Shown: positions 26,905-34,967 of the stretch, piece by piece
How the letters are laid out: each line of letters opens with the position of its first letter
How positions within the stretch are numbered: position 1 is the first letter of the stretch
Source of the DNA: Bacteroidota bacterium
GTDB taxonomy: Bacteria > Bacteroidota > Bacteroidia > Cytophagales > Spirosomataceae
NCBI GenBank assembly: GCA_020161355.1
Contig: JAIUOF010000001.1
Coordinates: forward strand, 682,001 to 746,000
Length of the DNA stretch: 64,000 nt
Reading direction: 5' to 3'
The notes under the pieces: model-generated
Database searches by the model: none
What the model saw: only the letters and a program-made list of their open reading frames with translations
Told to the model about the DNA's origin: nothing
Translations under genes and position numbers: made by a program

Positions 26905-27162
26905 TTCAAAGCCATCAATTTCAACTTCAAATTCCCCAATCTCGAAATCAAATTCGTGAAATTCAAAGTCAAATTCGTCGATTTCAATGTCAAATTCGTG
27001 AAATTCAATGTCAAATTCGTCGATTTCAATGTCAAATTCGTGAAATTCAATATCAAATTCGACGAATTCAATATCAAATTCGTGAAATTCAATGTTAAAT
27101 TCGACGATTTCAATATCAAATTCGTGAAATTCAATGTTAAATTCGACGAATTTGATGTTAAT
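26905..27162. repeat. Tandem array with 21-bp unit in 42-bp pairs (array 1)
   Basis: About a dozen 21-base units, alternating AAATTCGTGAAATTCAATGTC-like and AAATTCGTCGATTTCAATGTC-like forms (shown here only as types; first 9 bases AAATTCGTG or AAATTCGTC). The alternation gives a 42-base super-period. Both strands stay open because the unit is a multiple of three, which yields short false frames (83 and 78 codons); I do not regard these as genes. Last units carry AAATTCGACGAATTTGA, a word also present in the array at 56098-56330. Confidence 0.85.
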
Positions 27163-27330
27163 TTAGAGCAATTACCCTTTTATTTAGGTTAATTTAGCAC
27201 AAAATATAAGGAATTTTTAATCCCACAAAGGATTTTGAAGACTAAGCTAAGCTCTAAATTATACCTGATAATCAACAATTTAACAAAGAAAAACTTTCAT
27301 TTACACCAAATATGCCCGTTAACCTGCAAC

Positions 27331-28767
27331 CTAAAGCTTCACGACTGTAACCCTGGCTCTCTGAAGCGTGCGATTAATGCCCGTAATACAAATCGGTGGT
27401 GGGTCAAGACAGTGCTCATGATACACCCAAATGCTAATTTGCGGCTCATTTTCACATTTGATATAACATCGGTCTCTGATATCTATCCCCATATCAAATT
27501 CCCTGCGGGTGGCACCATTTACTTTTATCATAACTTTGCCGTTCCTGAGCCCACTTCCACCTACAGGAAGCGTGGGCTCAAACCAGTGTAACTCAAAATC
27601 GACCAGATAAATGCCATCGGCCTCTGCAAAAAACTCGTCTGTACCTGTGTTGGCTATATTCTGACCGAATTCATGACCTGCTACCACATTGCTGTGCTCA
27701 AACACTACGGCATCAAAATTAACTTTGGTGGCGGTACCATGCGGTATAGATTGATCCCCTGTCTTGGTCATTTCTGCTCCCTGATTATCAATGCCCCATT
27801 TCCCGAGTTGGGAAGGCTTATCTGTATTAACCAAAACGGTTCCTGCTTTTGCCTTAAAATTGGGGTTGGTACTGATATTTATTCCGTTGGGACTCACGCC
27901 CAGAAGCTCGGTGAGGGCATTATTTACCGAAAACAACTTGGTGCCATTGATACCTGTGATTTTTGTAATTCCGTTTACATCCAGTTTAGCCTGAGGGTCA
28001 GTCACCCCTATGCCCACATTACCGCCGTTGGCAATAGTAAGTCTTTCTAACAGGTTATTGGCTCCCCCGGTAAATGAGTACCCTGTAAAGAATCCTAAAC
28101 GGGCATTGGAAGTGTTGACTCCTATGCTTTGAATAAGTCCGGTGGTATAATCGTAACCACCAAAACCCAACGTACAGGTTACCCCGGTATTTAAAGTCAA
28201 ATTATTGACAATACTGATTCCCCGTGGTCTGATGTTACCATTAAAATCAGCCGGGCCTTCAAAAATACTACCGCCCTCCGCCCAAAAGCGGAGCTTGCGG
28301 TTGTTAGAAGCGGTACCCGCACCTACAATATCGAGAGTATTAGGCGTAAAAAGGGCATATCCTATTCTTCCGGCATTGGTCTCTTTGCCCGCAACATATT
28401 TACCGAATTCAAGGCTAAAATTATGCATAATGGCCACCTTACCGTTGACCTCCAACTTGTCGATTGGTTGATTCATTCCGATGCCCACATTGCCGGTATT
28501 GGCATTGTAGATGTCGTTGCCGAGATTGAGCCAGTTGCCGGTGCTTTGGGTATTTACCCAGGAAGTACCATTGTAACCCCACACCGAGGCCGTGCCTGCA
28601 TTAAATACCATCATGCCGCTCAGCGGCGAAGTGATAGCAGAAGTAATGGCCGTGAGATTGCTATAGCGGGGCAATCTTAGGCTTTTAGCATCCATCTCAG
28701 TGGCATTCTGAGCAAAGGCAACAGCATTAACCAGGCTCAATACCAGTAGCACTTTTATAGCTTTCAT
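27331..28767 (-). CDS. Exported tail-fibre-like protein with C1q-like domain
   Basis: A 478-residue exported protein (signal peptide MKAIKVLLVLSLVNAVAFAQ). Typical Bacteroidota fibre motifs follow: SPLSGMMVFNAGTASVWGYN, GNVGIGMNQPIDKLEVNG and GNVGIGVTDPQAKLDVNG. The C-terminal ~150 residues (GTATKVNFDAVVFEH, FFAEADGIYLVDFELHW) look like a C1q-type jelly roll, as in the protein at 2782. No type IX tail. It sits divergent from the recombinase pseudogene, 146 bases away, and downstream is the 21-bp tandem array. Confidence 0.75.
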   Translation of the reverse strand: MKAIKVLLVLSLVNAVAFAQNATEMDAKSLRLPRYSNLTAITSAITSPLSGMMVFNAGTASVWGYNGTSWVNTQSTGNWLNLGNDIYNANTGNVGIGMNQPIDKLEVNGKVAIMHNFSLEFGKYVAGKETNAGRIGYALFTPNTLDIVGAGTASNNRKLRFWAEGGSIFEGPADFNGNIRPRGISIVNNLTLNTGVTCTLGFGGYDYTTGLIQSIGVNTSNARLGFFTGYSFTGGANNLLERLTIANGGNVGIGVTDPQAKLDVNGITKITGINGTKLFSVNNALTELLGVSPNGINISTNPNFKAKAGTVLVNTDKPSQLGKWGIDNQGAEMTKTGDQSIPHGTATKVNFDAVVFEHSNVVAGHEFGQNIANTGTDEFFAEADGIYLVDFELHWFEPTLPVGGSGLRNGKVMIKVNGATRREFDMGIDIRDRCYIKCENEPQISIWVYHEHCLDPPPICITGINRTLQRARVTVVKL

Positions 28768-28913
28768 GTTAATTGTAGTAGGTTTGAATCCTTATACTTT
28801 TAAGCAAATCTAATTAAAAATTCAAAAAAAACAATAAAACATCGCCTATAACCTTCATGTTATCAAGCCATTCAGCCATAACGCTGCAACAAAAAAATAT
28901 CGATTGAAAAGCT

Positions 28914-29717
28914 ATGAAGAATCCTGAAATCACTTACAAAACGTACCGATTGGCCTTTGAAGAATTTGTAAACTACTTTTCTGAACAAAACCTCGAAAAC
29001 ATCACTCAGGAACAAATAACAGACTATCTCCGATATCTTGTAAATGACCGTAAAATATCGATATCAGTTCAAAACACCACCATCACCGCCATAAAGTTTT
29101 ACTATGAAAAAGTATTGGGAGGCAAACGCACTTTTTATCATTTAGACTGACCACTTACCGAAAAGACATTGCCTGAGGTAATGAGTGAGGAACAAGTGGC
29201 CGACCTACTCAATTCTATTGATAACCTTAAGCATAAAACCATGATTTACCTGGCCTATTCTGCCGGCCTTAGAGTAAGCGAAGTAATAAACTTAAAAGTA
29301 CAACATATTCATTCAGCCCGAATGGTAATTAACATCAAAGGTGCCAAAGGGAAGAAAGACAGGACTGTGAAATTGTCAGAAGGTATTCTGGTATTGCTAC
29401 GTAAATATTATCAAACCTATAAACCTAAAGAATGGCTATTTGAAGGCCAGTATGGTGGTCAATATTCGGATAGAAGCCTCCAGGCAGTATTTCAAAGAGC
29501 CAAACAGCAATCAAAAATAAAATCAGATGTAAGTTTTCATAGCTTACGACATTCCTACGCCACACATCTGCATGAGCGAGGGACCGACATAAAGCTTATT
29601 CAGGAGTTACTCGGCCACAATGATATAAAAACCACCCTTAGATATACACATGTAAGCCAACGAACACTTGAGCATATAAAAAGCCCATTTGATGACTTAA
29701 ATATTGAAAATGATTGA
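28914..29717 (+). pseudogene. Tyrosine recombinase (Xer/integrase type) with one in-frame TGA
   Basis: Codons 1-78 (28914-29147) encode an N-terminal core-binding domain (TYKTYRLAFEEFVNYF...). An in-frame TGA at 29148-29150 then interrupts FYHLD*PLTEKTLPEVM, and the frame continues unbroken to 29717. Typical relatives have Arg at this place, so CGA to TGA is the likely change. The catalytic domain is otherwise complete: Arg in SAGLRVSEVINL, Lys in the KGKKDRTVKL hairpin, HSLRHSYATHL, GHNDIKTTLRYTHV with the Tyr nucleophile. It lacks the extra helix of classical IntI. It lies 126 bases before the first cassette boundary, in the same direction. A sequencing error or readthrough cannot be excluded. 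Confidence 0.85.
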
Positions 29718-29736
29718 AGGAAATAAAAAAAATAAT

Positions 29737-29744
29737 TATTTTTG
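29737..29744 (+). promoter_or_regulatory. Candidate -7 box reading into the cassette array
   Basis: TATTTTTG matches TAnnTTTG, 100 bases upstream of the first cassette boundary and pointing into the array. No -33 TTTG is evident. It would be the natural place for a common cassette promoter. Confidence 0.3.
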
Positions 29745-29852
29745 ACAACATAAAAAAATAAGTACTCACGCAAAAAATCAACAGTTTATTGATATAATAC
29801 AAAACAATCCGAAAACTACTGCATTTTTTGCGTCTATTTATGAGTTAGCCGT
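29744..29852 (+). repeat. Left boundary element of cassette array (attI- or attC-like)
   Basis: A perfect 11-base inverted repeat, ACGCAAAAAAT (29768-29778) and ATTTTTTGCGT (29823-29833), is followed 10 bases later by the core GTTAGCCGT (29844-29852). A possible 5' core GACAAC stands at 29744. The core GTTAGCCGT is exactly the reverse complement of ACGGCTAAC at the start of the next element (30563), so the first cassette runs from 29844 to 30688. Whether this element is the primary attachment site or the attC of a lost cassette is open. Confidence 0.65.
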
Positions 29853-29886
29853 CAGTTTATTTAGAGAACAATCATATAGACAAACA

Positions 29887-30552
29887 ATGACAGTAGAATT
29901 GATACCCGTAATAGAAATTGGATATAACAATCAGGACATACCGACACCTGACAAGTATCCATATTGGGAATTTCCTGAATTATGGGACAAGTATAATTCT
30001 GACAGTTACAAAAAAGCAGGTTTTATAGACGTATTTAAACCATATCTAGCAGGCTCTTCATTTTATAGACCTCTTGAAATCACAGACAGCAATTTGACAA
30101 AACTTGTAATTGACCACACACAAGAAATGAGAGACGGTAAATACGAACGAGAACAAGCAAGTTCATTATTTGGTGGTTATGTTCTTCGTATTGACGGACA
30201 AGACAAATATTTCCCACAATGTTGTGGTGACCTTTCGGACATTCATTATTGGGAAAACCTTGCAAATGGGAAAGATGGTTACTATGCAGGACACCCTCAA
30301 CCACAAGTAAAGATAGACGCAAACAAAATTGTTCTTGATTTTTCAGTAGACGAATTTGACGAACACTTTGTGCCGACACCAAAAGACCTATATGTTTCAC
30401 TTGACATTTTATCTTTAAAGATGGCTATTGTAATCGCAAAACAAGAGTTACAAACTTTTGAAATTAGACTTGAAAGGATAAATCAGGACAACAAGCTAAA
30501 TATTGACAAAATTTGCGAACTCTTAATATGGAATGATGAAAACTATCAATAA
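29887..30552 (+). CDS. Cassette 1: protein of unknown function
   Basis: A 221-residue soluble protein with no signal peptide. It is aromatic-rich at the start (YPYWEFPELWDKYNSD), has a distinctive YFPQCCGDLSDIHYWENLANG in the middle and a C-terminal helical pair (LSLKMAIVIAKQELQTFEI). I do not recognise it with confidence. The QCCGDLSDI segment is reminiscent of small immunity-type proteins, but that is a guess. It is the only gene in its unit, starting 43 bases after the GTT boundary and ending 10 bases before the 5' core of its attC-like element. Confidence 0.6.
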   Translation: MTVELIPVIEIGYNNQDIPTPDKYPYWEFPELWDKYNSDSYKKAGFIDVFKPYLAGSSFYRPLEITDSNLTKLVIDHTQEMRDGKYEREQASSLFGGYVLRIDGQDKYFPQCCGDLSDIHYWENLANGKDGYYAGHPQPQVKIDANKIVLDFSVDEFDEHFVPTPKDLYVSLDILSLKMAIVIAKQELQTFEIRLERINQDNKLNIDKICELLIWNDENYQ

Positions 30553-30562
30553 AGAAAACCGA

Positions 30563-30697
30563 ACGGCTAACATCGGTTTGGCAAAAGCAGGGCTGACGGA
30601 AGTAATTGAACATTTGTAATTCTATCAACATTTGTGCTTAATTTCGGCTGACGGTTTTCAAAGCCCTGCCTTCGCCAAGCCGTAAACCGTTGGCAGC
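30563..30697 (+). repeat. attC-like element A
   Basis: A 135-base imperfect palindrome. 5' core ACGGCTAAC (30563-30571), then ATCGGTTTGGC and AGCAGGGCT; the right side mirrors these with AGCCCTGCCTTCGCCAAG and ends in core GTTGGCAGC (30689-30697). The loop contains TTCTATCAACATTTGTGCTT, also found in elements B and H. Nearly identical along its whole length to the element at 57687. Confidence 0.8.
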
Positions 30698-30736
30698 AAC
30701 CCTAAAAAGACGACAACCAATAATAATTAACGACTT

Positions 30737-32707
30737 ATGCAAATTGACATTAAAGGAAAAATAAACGAGAAGAAACTTGCTTACAGCAATTCACTTCTGC
30801 CGTTGTTTGAAGCTATCGTTAATTCCATACAAGCTATTGAAGAAGAAAGTGCGACCAAACCAGGCATTATTGAAATTGAGATAATACGTTCTAACCAAGG
30901 CGATTTGAAACTTGAAGGTCAAGAAAAACTACCCGACATAATTGACTTTATAATTAAAGACAACGGAATTGGCTTCAATGACGACAACTATGAATCTTTT
31001 AATTACGCACACTCGACATACAAGAAAGGTGGGAAAGGTGTAGGCAGATTTACTTGGCTAAGAGCATTTCACAGAGCAGAAATTGAAAGCAGATATAAAG
31101 TAAACGGAAGTTGGAAACTAAGAAAGTTCAGCTTTGAGCCAACAAAACGTGGAATTGAAAAACATTCGTTAGAAGATGTAAATGGAACAGCAGAACGATT
31201 CACTATTGTCAAACTGAAAGGACTGAAAGAAGATTATAGAAAATGGTGCAATTCTCAATCAGAAGATATTGCAATGAAAATAATTGAACACACATTTATC
31301 TATTTTCTTAATTCAGACTGTCCAAGAATATTTTTAAATGATTTGGGGAATTCAATAATCGTTAATGATTTGTTTTTCCTGTTCACAAACGGTCAAGTAA
31401 AAAACGAGAATATTAAAATCAGAAATAATGACTTTAAGCTGAGTATTGTAAAACTCTACAATGACAGAGTTGACAATAAAATTCACTATTGTGCAAATAA
31501 CCGAGAAGTTCTCATAGATAAGTTGTCTATTGACATTCCAGAATTGGACAACTTCCTTGTTGATGATGAAGGGAGTAAGTTTTCATTAGCGGTTTATGTT
31601 GAAGGCGATTATCTTGACCAAAATGTAAATGATGAAAGAACCACAATAAACTTTGCAAAGGGCGAAGTTGAGTTTCCCGACCAAACAACACAAGAAGAAC
31701 TTAGAAAAGCAATTTCAGACTTAATTCTTTTAGAATTTGTAGAGCAAATAAATCACTTATCAGAAACACGATTAAACAAGGTAAGAGAGTTTGTGGCTCA
31801 ACACCCACGTTATAGACAGCTATTGAAATATAAGCCTGAAAAGTTAAAGAAAATACCTTCTACCCTTTCGGAAGACAAAATGGAAATTGAAGTTTTTAAA
31901 ATCCAACAAGAACTTGAACTTGATGTTAAGAAAGAAACTAAAAGGGTGTTGAAATTCATAGACAACGAAGATGACTTGGAAGATTTTGACGAGAAACACA
32001 AGGAATTATATTCAAAAATAATTGAAGTAGGAAATGCCAAACTTTCTGAATACGTAATTCATAGAAAATTAGTAATAGACCTTTTTGACAAGCTACTAAA
32101 GAAGCGAGCACCTGAAAAAGCGGTTCATAGTTTAATTTTCCCATTGCAGACTCTATCTGATGAAATTGGATTTGAAGACCATAATCTTTGGATGCTTGAT
32201 GAAAAACTTTCCTATCATAAATATTTGGCTTCTGACAAATCATTCAAACAAATTGCAGAAGTAAATTCAGATTCAAAAGACAGACCTGATATTTTAATCT
32301 TCAATAAGCCGTTTGCTTTTGCCAATGACGATAAACCCTATCAATCAATAGTGCTTGTTGAGTTCAAAAGACCAATGAGAGATGATTACTCAGAAATTGA
32401 AAATCCAATTCAACAAGTAAATAAATATGCAAGAGAAATAATTGAAGGAGAAGCGAAAGACAAGCACGAAAGGGAATTTGACTTGAGAACAAATACTCCT
32501 ATATTCGCCTACATTGTTTGCGACTTGACAAAAAAACTGAAAGCATTTGCAAAAGATGCAGGATACAAATTGCTTCCAAGTGGTGACGGATATTTTTCCT
32601 TCAATGACAATTACAATATGTATGTTGAAATTTTAAGTTTTGACAAAGTCTTGAAAGACTCAAAAGAACGTAACAGAGTATTATTTGAAAAGCTAAACTT
32701 GACTTAG
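30737..32707 (+). CDS. Cassette 2: GHKL ATPase fused to PD-(D/E)XK-like nuclease, likely defence protein
   Basis: A 656-residue protein. N-terminal GHKL (Hsp90/MutL/MORC-like) ATPase: N-box FEAIVNS with E25 and N29, G1 box KDNGIGF (D75, G77, G79), G2 box GGKGVGRF (98-105). The middle (ca. 330-500) is helical and charged. The C-terminus has RPDILIF (D518) and IVLVEFKRP (E542, K544), the D...ExK spacing of PD-(D/E)XK nucleases, plus a QQVNKYA helix. ATPase-nuclease fusions of this kind have been described among MutL/MORC-like proteins in restriction and anti-phage loci; a defence role here is inferred. Sole gene of its cassette. Confidence 0.8.
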   Translation: MQIDIKGKINEKKLAYSNSLLPLFEAIVNSIQAIEEESATKPGIIEIEIIRSNQGDLKLEGQEKLPDIIDFIIKDNGIGFNDDNYESFNYAHSTYKKGGKGVGRFTWLRAFHRAEIESRYKVNGSWKLRKFSFEPTKRGIEKHSLEDVNGTAERFTIVKLKGLKEDYRKWCNSQSEDIAMKIIEHTFIYFLNSDCPRIFLNDLGNSIIVNDLFFLFTNGQVKNENIKIRNNDFKLSIVKLYNDRVDNKIHYCANNREVLIDKLSIDIPELDNFLVDDEGSKFSLAVYVEGDYLDQNVNDERTTINFAKGEVEFPDQTTQEELRKAISDLILLEFVEQINHLSETRLNKVREFVAQHPRYRQLLKYKPEKLKKIPSTLSEDKMEIEVFKIQQELELDVKKETKRVLKFIDNEDDLEDFDEKHKELYSKIIEVGNAKLSEYVIHRKLVIDLFDKLLKKRAPEKAVHSLIFPLQTLSDEIGFEDHNLWMLDEKLSYHKYLASDKSFKQIAEVNSDSKDRPDILIFNKPFAFANDDKPYQSIVLVEFKRPMRDDYSEIENPIQQVNKYAREIIEGEAKDKHEREFDLRTNTPIFAYIVCDLTKKLKAFAKDAGYKLLPSGDGYFSFNDNYNMYVEILSFDKVLKDSKERNRVLFEKLNLT

Positions 32708-32736
32708 TGAAACAAACGACAGAGAATAGAAGGGCA

Positions 32737-32873
32737 GCTTCCAACAGCCGTTTGCCGCAATGGGGGCTGACGTGGTTAAATCAAGTGCAGTGCTTCTATC
32801 AACATTTGTGCTTGGTTGACAGTTAAGTGCTCCGAAATCCCCCACTGCGGCAAGCGGCAAAACGTTGTGTGCC
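32737..32873 (+). repeat. attC-like element B
   Basis: 5' core GCTTCCAAC (32737-32745), whose reverse complement GTTGGAAGC differs by one base from the left boundary of its cassette, GTTGGCAGC. Arms CAGCCGTTTGCCGCAATGGG and CCCACTGCGGCAAGCGGC. 3' core GTTGTGTGCC (32864-32873). The loop shares CTTCTATCAACATTTGTGCT with elements A and H. Confidence 0.8.
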
Positions 32874-32918
32874 ATTTAAGCGAACACTCTACAAACCTTG
32901 ACATTTAAACAAAAATTT

Positions 32919-33848
32919 ATGAAACAAATTTTTATCGCAATTTTCCTTGTATTTTCAATATCTTCATTTGGACAGAAACTTGAATGGATACATTTTAATT
33001 GGGTTGGAGACAGTATTTCAGGAAAATACTTCGACAAACTTGCCATTACAATTCCTGTATCGTTAGACAATTTACCACACAAATTCAATATGCAGATTGA
33101 TTTAGGTGCTATTGAAACGGTGATTTATGGGAATAGTATCAAACCATATCTTGATACTTATAGCGAATTAAACACCAAAATAGACACAACACTTAAATTT
33201 AGAATACAAAGCCAAACAAATTTTAAATTTAGAGATATTGAATTTAAATTAGGCAGTGTTAATTTTGGAAAGCGTAACATTGGACACTTCAAAAATTTTG
33301 GAGACCCTATTCTAATAGACTCAATTTATACAAAAACAGAAAAACATATTGGAACAATTGCACCAGATTTATTCAAAGACAAAATTTTGATTATTGATTA
33401 TCCAAACAAAAGACTTTGTGTTACGACAGAACTTCCAAAACAGTTTTCAAAAGCACAGTTTAGAAATTATAAAATAAAAAACGGACGAATTAAAATACCT
33501 ATCACTATAAATGGCAAGGATGAAGACCTAATGTTTGATACAGGTTCAAGTTTATTTGCCTTAATGACTACAACAGAGCAAGCAAATGAAATTTCAACAA
33601 AACCAATAATTGATTCTTTAAAAATTTCAAGTTGGGGTGAATATTATATGGTTTATGGACAGACAGTCACTAAACCTATTTTGTTCGGAAAAAAGAAACT
33701 TAACAAATCAACAGTTTATTTTGACAACAGAAAAGACAATGCTAATTTTTTTAAAGAAGAGGAAATTTGGGGCATAACAGGAAACGCTTACTTTTTGAAA
33801 AACATTGTGATTATTGACTATAAAAATCAAAGGTTCGGCGTGAAATAA
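32919..33848 (+). CDS. Cassette 3: exported retropepsin-like aspartyl protease
   Basis: A 309-residue exported protein (signal peptide MKQIFIAIFLVFSISSFGQ). The second half carries LMFDTGSSLFALMT, a canonical DTGSS aspartyl-protease loop, with typical flanking strands. The first half has the matching MQIDLGAIETVIYG, where DLGA stands in the place of DTGA. The layout is that of a two-lobed aspartyl protease whose first loop is altered, so activity is uncertain. I chose ATG 32919 for the signal peptide; a TTG seven codons upstream is poorer. Only gene of its cassette; its stop lies 2 bases before the 5' core. Confidence 0.65.
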   Translation: MKQIFIAIFLVFSISSFGQKLEWIHFNWVGDSISGKYFDKLAITIPVSLDNLPHKFNMQIDLGAIETVIYGNSIKPYLDTYSELNTKIDTTLKFRIQSQTNFKFRDIEFKLGSVNFGKRNIGHFKNFGDPILIDSIYTKTEKHIGTIAPDLFKDKILIIDYPNKRLCVTTELPKQFSKAQFRNYKIKNGRIKIPITINGKDEDLMFDTGSSLFALMTTTEQANEISTKPIIDSLKISSWGEYYMVYGQTVTKPILFGKKKLNKSTVYFDNRKDNANFFKEEEIWGITGNAYFLKNIVIIDYKNQRFGVK

Positions 33849-33850
33849 AC

Positions 33851-33988
33851 GGCACACAACAAGGGTTTTGCGTCAGGCGGGGTGACGTGCAAACTTGGAG
33901 CTTAGTGCTTCTATGAAACTTTAGAAATAAATTGAAGCTTTGTGCTCCGAAACCCGCCCGAACGCAAAGCCCGAAAACGTTAGCCACC
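33851..33988 (+). repeat. attC-like element C
   Basis: 5' core GGCACACAAC (33851-33860) is the exact reverse complement of GTTGTGTGCC at 32864, the left boundary of the same cassette. Arms AAGGGTTTTGCGTCAGGCGG and CCCGCCCGAACGCAAAGCCC. 3' core GTTAGCCACC (33979-33988). Confidence 0.85.
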
Positions 33989-33993
33989 ATTTT

Positions 33994-34734
33994 ATGAAAC
34001 ATTACACCCTGACAATTATACTAACCTTTTTGACATTTTTAGCTTTTGCTGATGAACAACGATTGACAACGGTTTTCAAATCTGAAAATGGAAAATTCAC
34101 TTTAAAATACAATAGAAAAAAATGGAATCTTATTGACGAAAACGGAAAAAAAATATACAGTTTTAAAGATGCTGGATTTACGAGTATGACAATTTTAATA
34201 TCAAATGATGGAAAAAAAATAACAGTAATTGACGACTTTATTGAGGGACACAAAATTGGACAAAGAAAAGTTTTATATTTTTACAATTCAGGCAACCTAA
34301 TATCTAATTATAGACTTGTTGACTTATTATCAGACACTTGCAGTGTGGTTAAGTCTGTTTGGCATACAATATGGACATTAGATGATTTTAAAATGACAAA
34401 AAGTGACTCTGTTTTCTCAATTGCGACATTTAACTTTTTTGAAATGGAATTTGACACACAAACTGGACAATTAATAAGAAAAGCACGACCTCAACAATTT
34501 GACGAAACAAACACATTAATCGTAATTGGGAAGTTTTACAAAAGCAAATCAGAAAGCAGCAATTTGACCATTCAAAAGTATATTTATGGCCCAAAACAAC
34601 CAAACGACAGTATAGCCTTTATTACTAATTCTTACGGACAAGGCACTTGGAAACAAGCCTTAATGATAAAAAATGGAATAGATATTACGCCACAAAGATT
34701 TAGAAATAAAATGTTAGGAATTGGTTGTGAATAA
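33994..34734 (+). CDS. Cassette 4: exported protein of unknown function
   Basis: A 246-residue exported protein (signal peptide MKHYTLTIILTFLTFLAFA). Mature part rich in beta strands, starting with repeats of the kind KFTLKYNRKKWNLIDENGKK that resemble a WG or beta-propeller strand, and a charged C-terminus. Family not recognised. The start used (33994) is 15 bases after the boundary GTTAGCCACC; a longer frame would read through the attC-like element and is rejected. Only gene of its cassette. Confidence 0.6.
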   Translation: MKHYTLTIILTFLTFLAFADEQRLTTVFKSENGKFTLKYNRKKWNLIDENGKKIYSFKDAGFTSMTILISNDGKKITVIDDFIEGHKIGQRKVLYFYNSGNLISNYRLVDLLSDTCSVVKSVWHTIWTLDDFKMTKSDSVFSIATFNFFEMEFDTQTGQLIRKARPQQFDETNTLIVIGKFYKSKSESSNLTIQKYIYGPKQPNDSIAFITNSYGQGTWKQALMIKNGIDITPQRFRNKMLGIGCE

Positions 34735-34744
34735 AACAAAAACG

Positions 34745-34946
34745 ATGGCTAACATAGTATTTGCTATATGGCTGGCGGAAGGAAGTAATTGAGCTTTTGG
34801 GATTCTATTTGGCAACAGTTTGGACGGACAGTTTTCCAATTTAACATTAGTAAATTAACCTCAGCTTTTGTACATTTATTGAGCATTTGTTACGGGCAGA
34901 ACGGTTTCAAAACCAGCCACATCGCAAATACTCGTCCGTTAGTGGT
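34745..34946 (+). repeat. attC-like element D (long form)
   Basis: 202 bases, the longest of the set. 5' core ATGGCTAAC (34745-34753), reverse complement GTTAGCCAT against boundary GTTAGCCAC, one mismatch. Arms ATAGTATTTGCTATATGGCT and AGCCACATCGCAAATACT pair with few mismatches. 3' core GTTAGTGGT (34938-34946). The extra length is all in the loop. Confidence 0.75.
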
Positions 34947-34967
34947 CAGGCTAAAAAGATAGACACG

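Noticed and set aside
26905..27162. CRISPR array
   Set aside because: Units are contiguous 21-mers without unique spacers and there are no cas genes. The attC-like elements also are not CRISPR repeats, because genes lie between them.
26883..27192. Overlapping open frames on both strands in tandem array 1 (78-83 codons), and similar ones in arrays 2 and 3 (55518-55781, 56154-56465)
   Set aside because: They arise because the repeat unit is a multiple of three. No convincing start signals, composition is that of the repeat, and both strands are open at once.
28914..29717. Calling the recombinase an IntI integron integrase
   Set aside because: The catalytic domain passes from the second to the third motif without the extra IntI helix, and orientation is not the usual one. 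Xer-like tyrosine recombinase is as far as the sequence allows.
33940..33993. Upstream in-frame starts for the cassette genes at 33994, 34968 and 36735
   Set aside because: The extensions read through the attC-like elements, are not like the protein, and would hide a signal peptide or lipobox.
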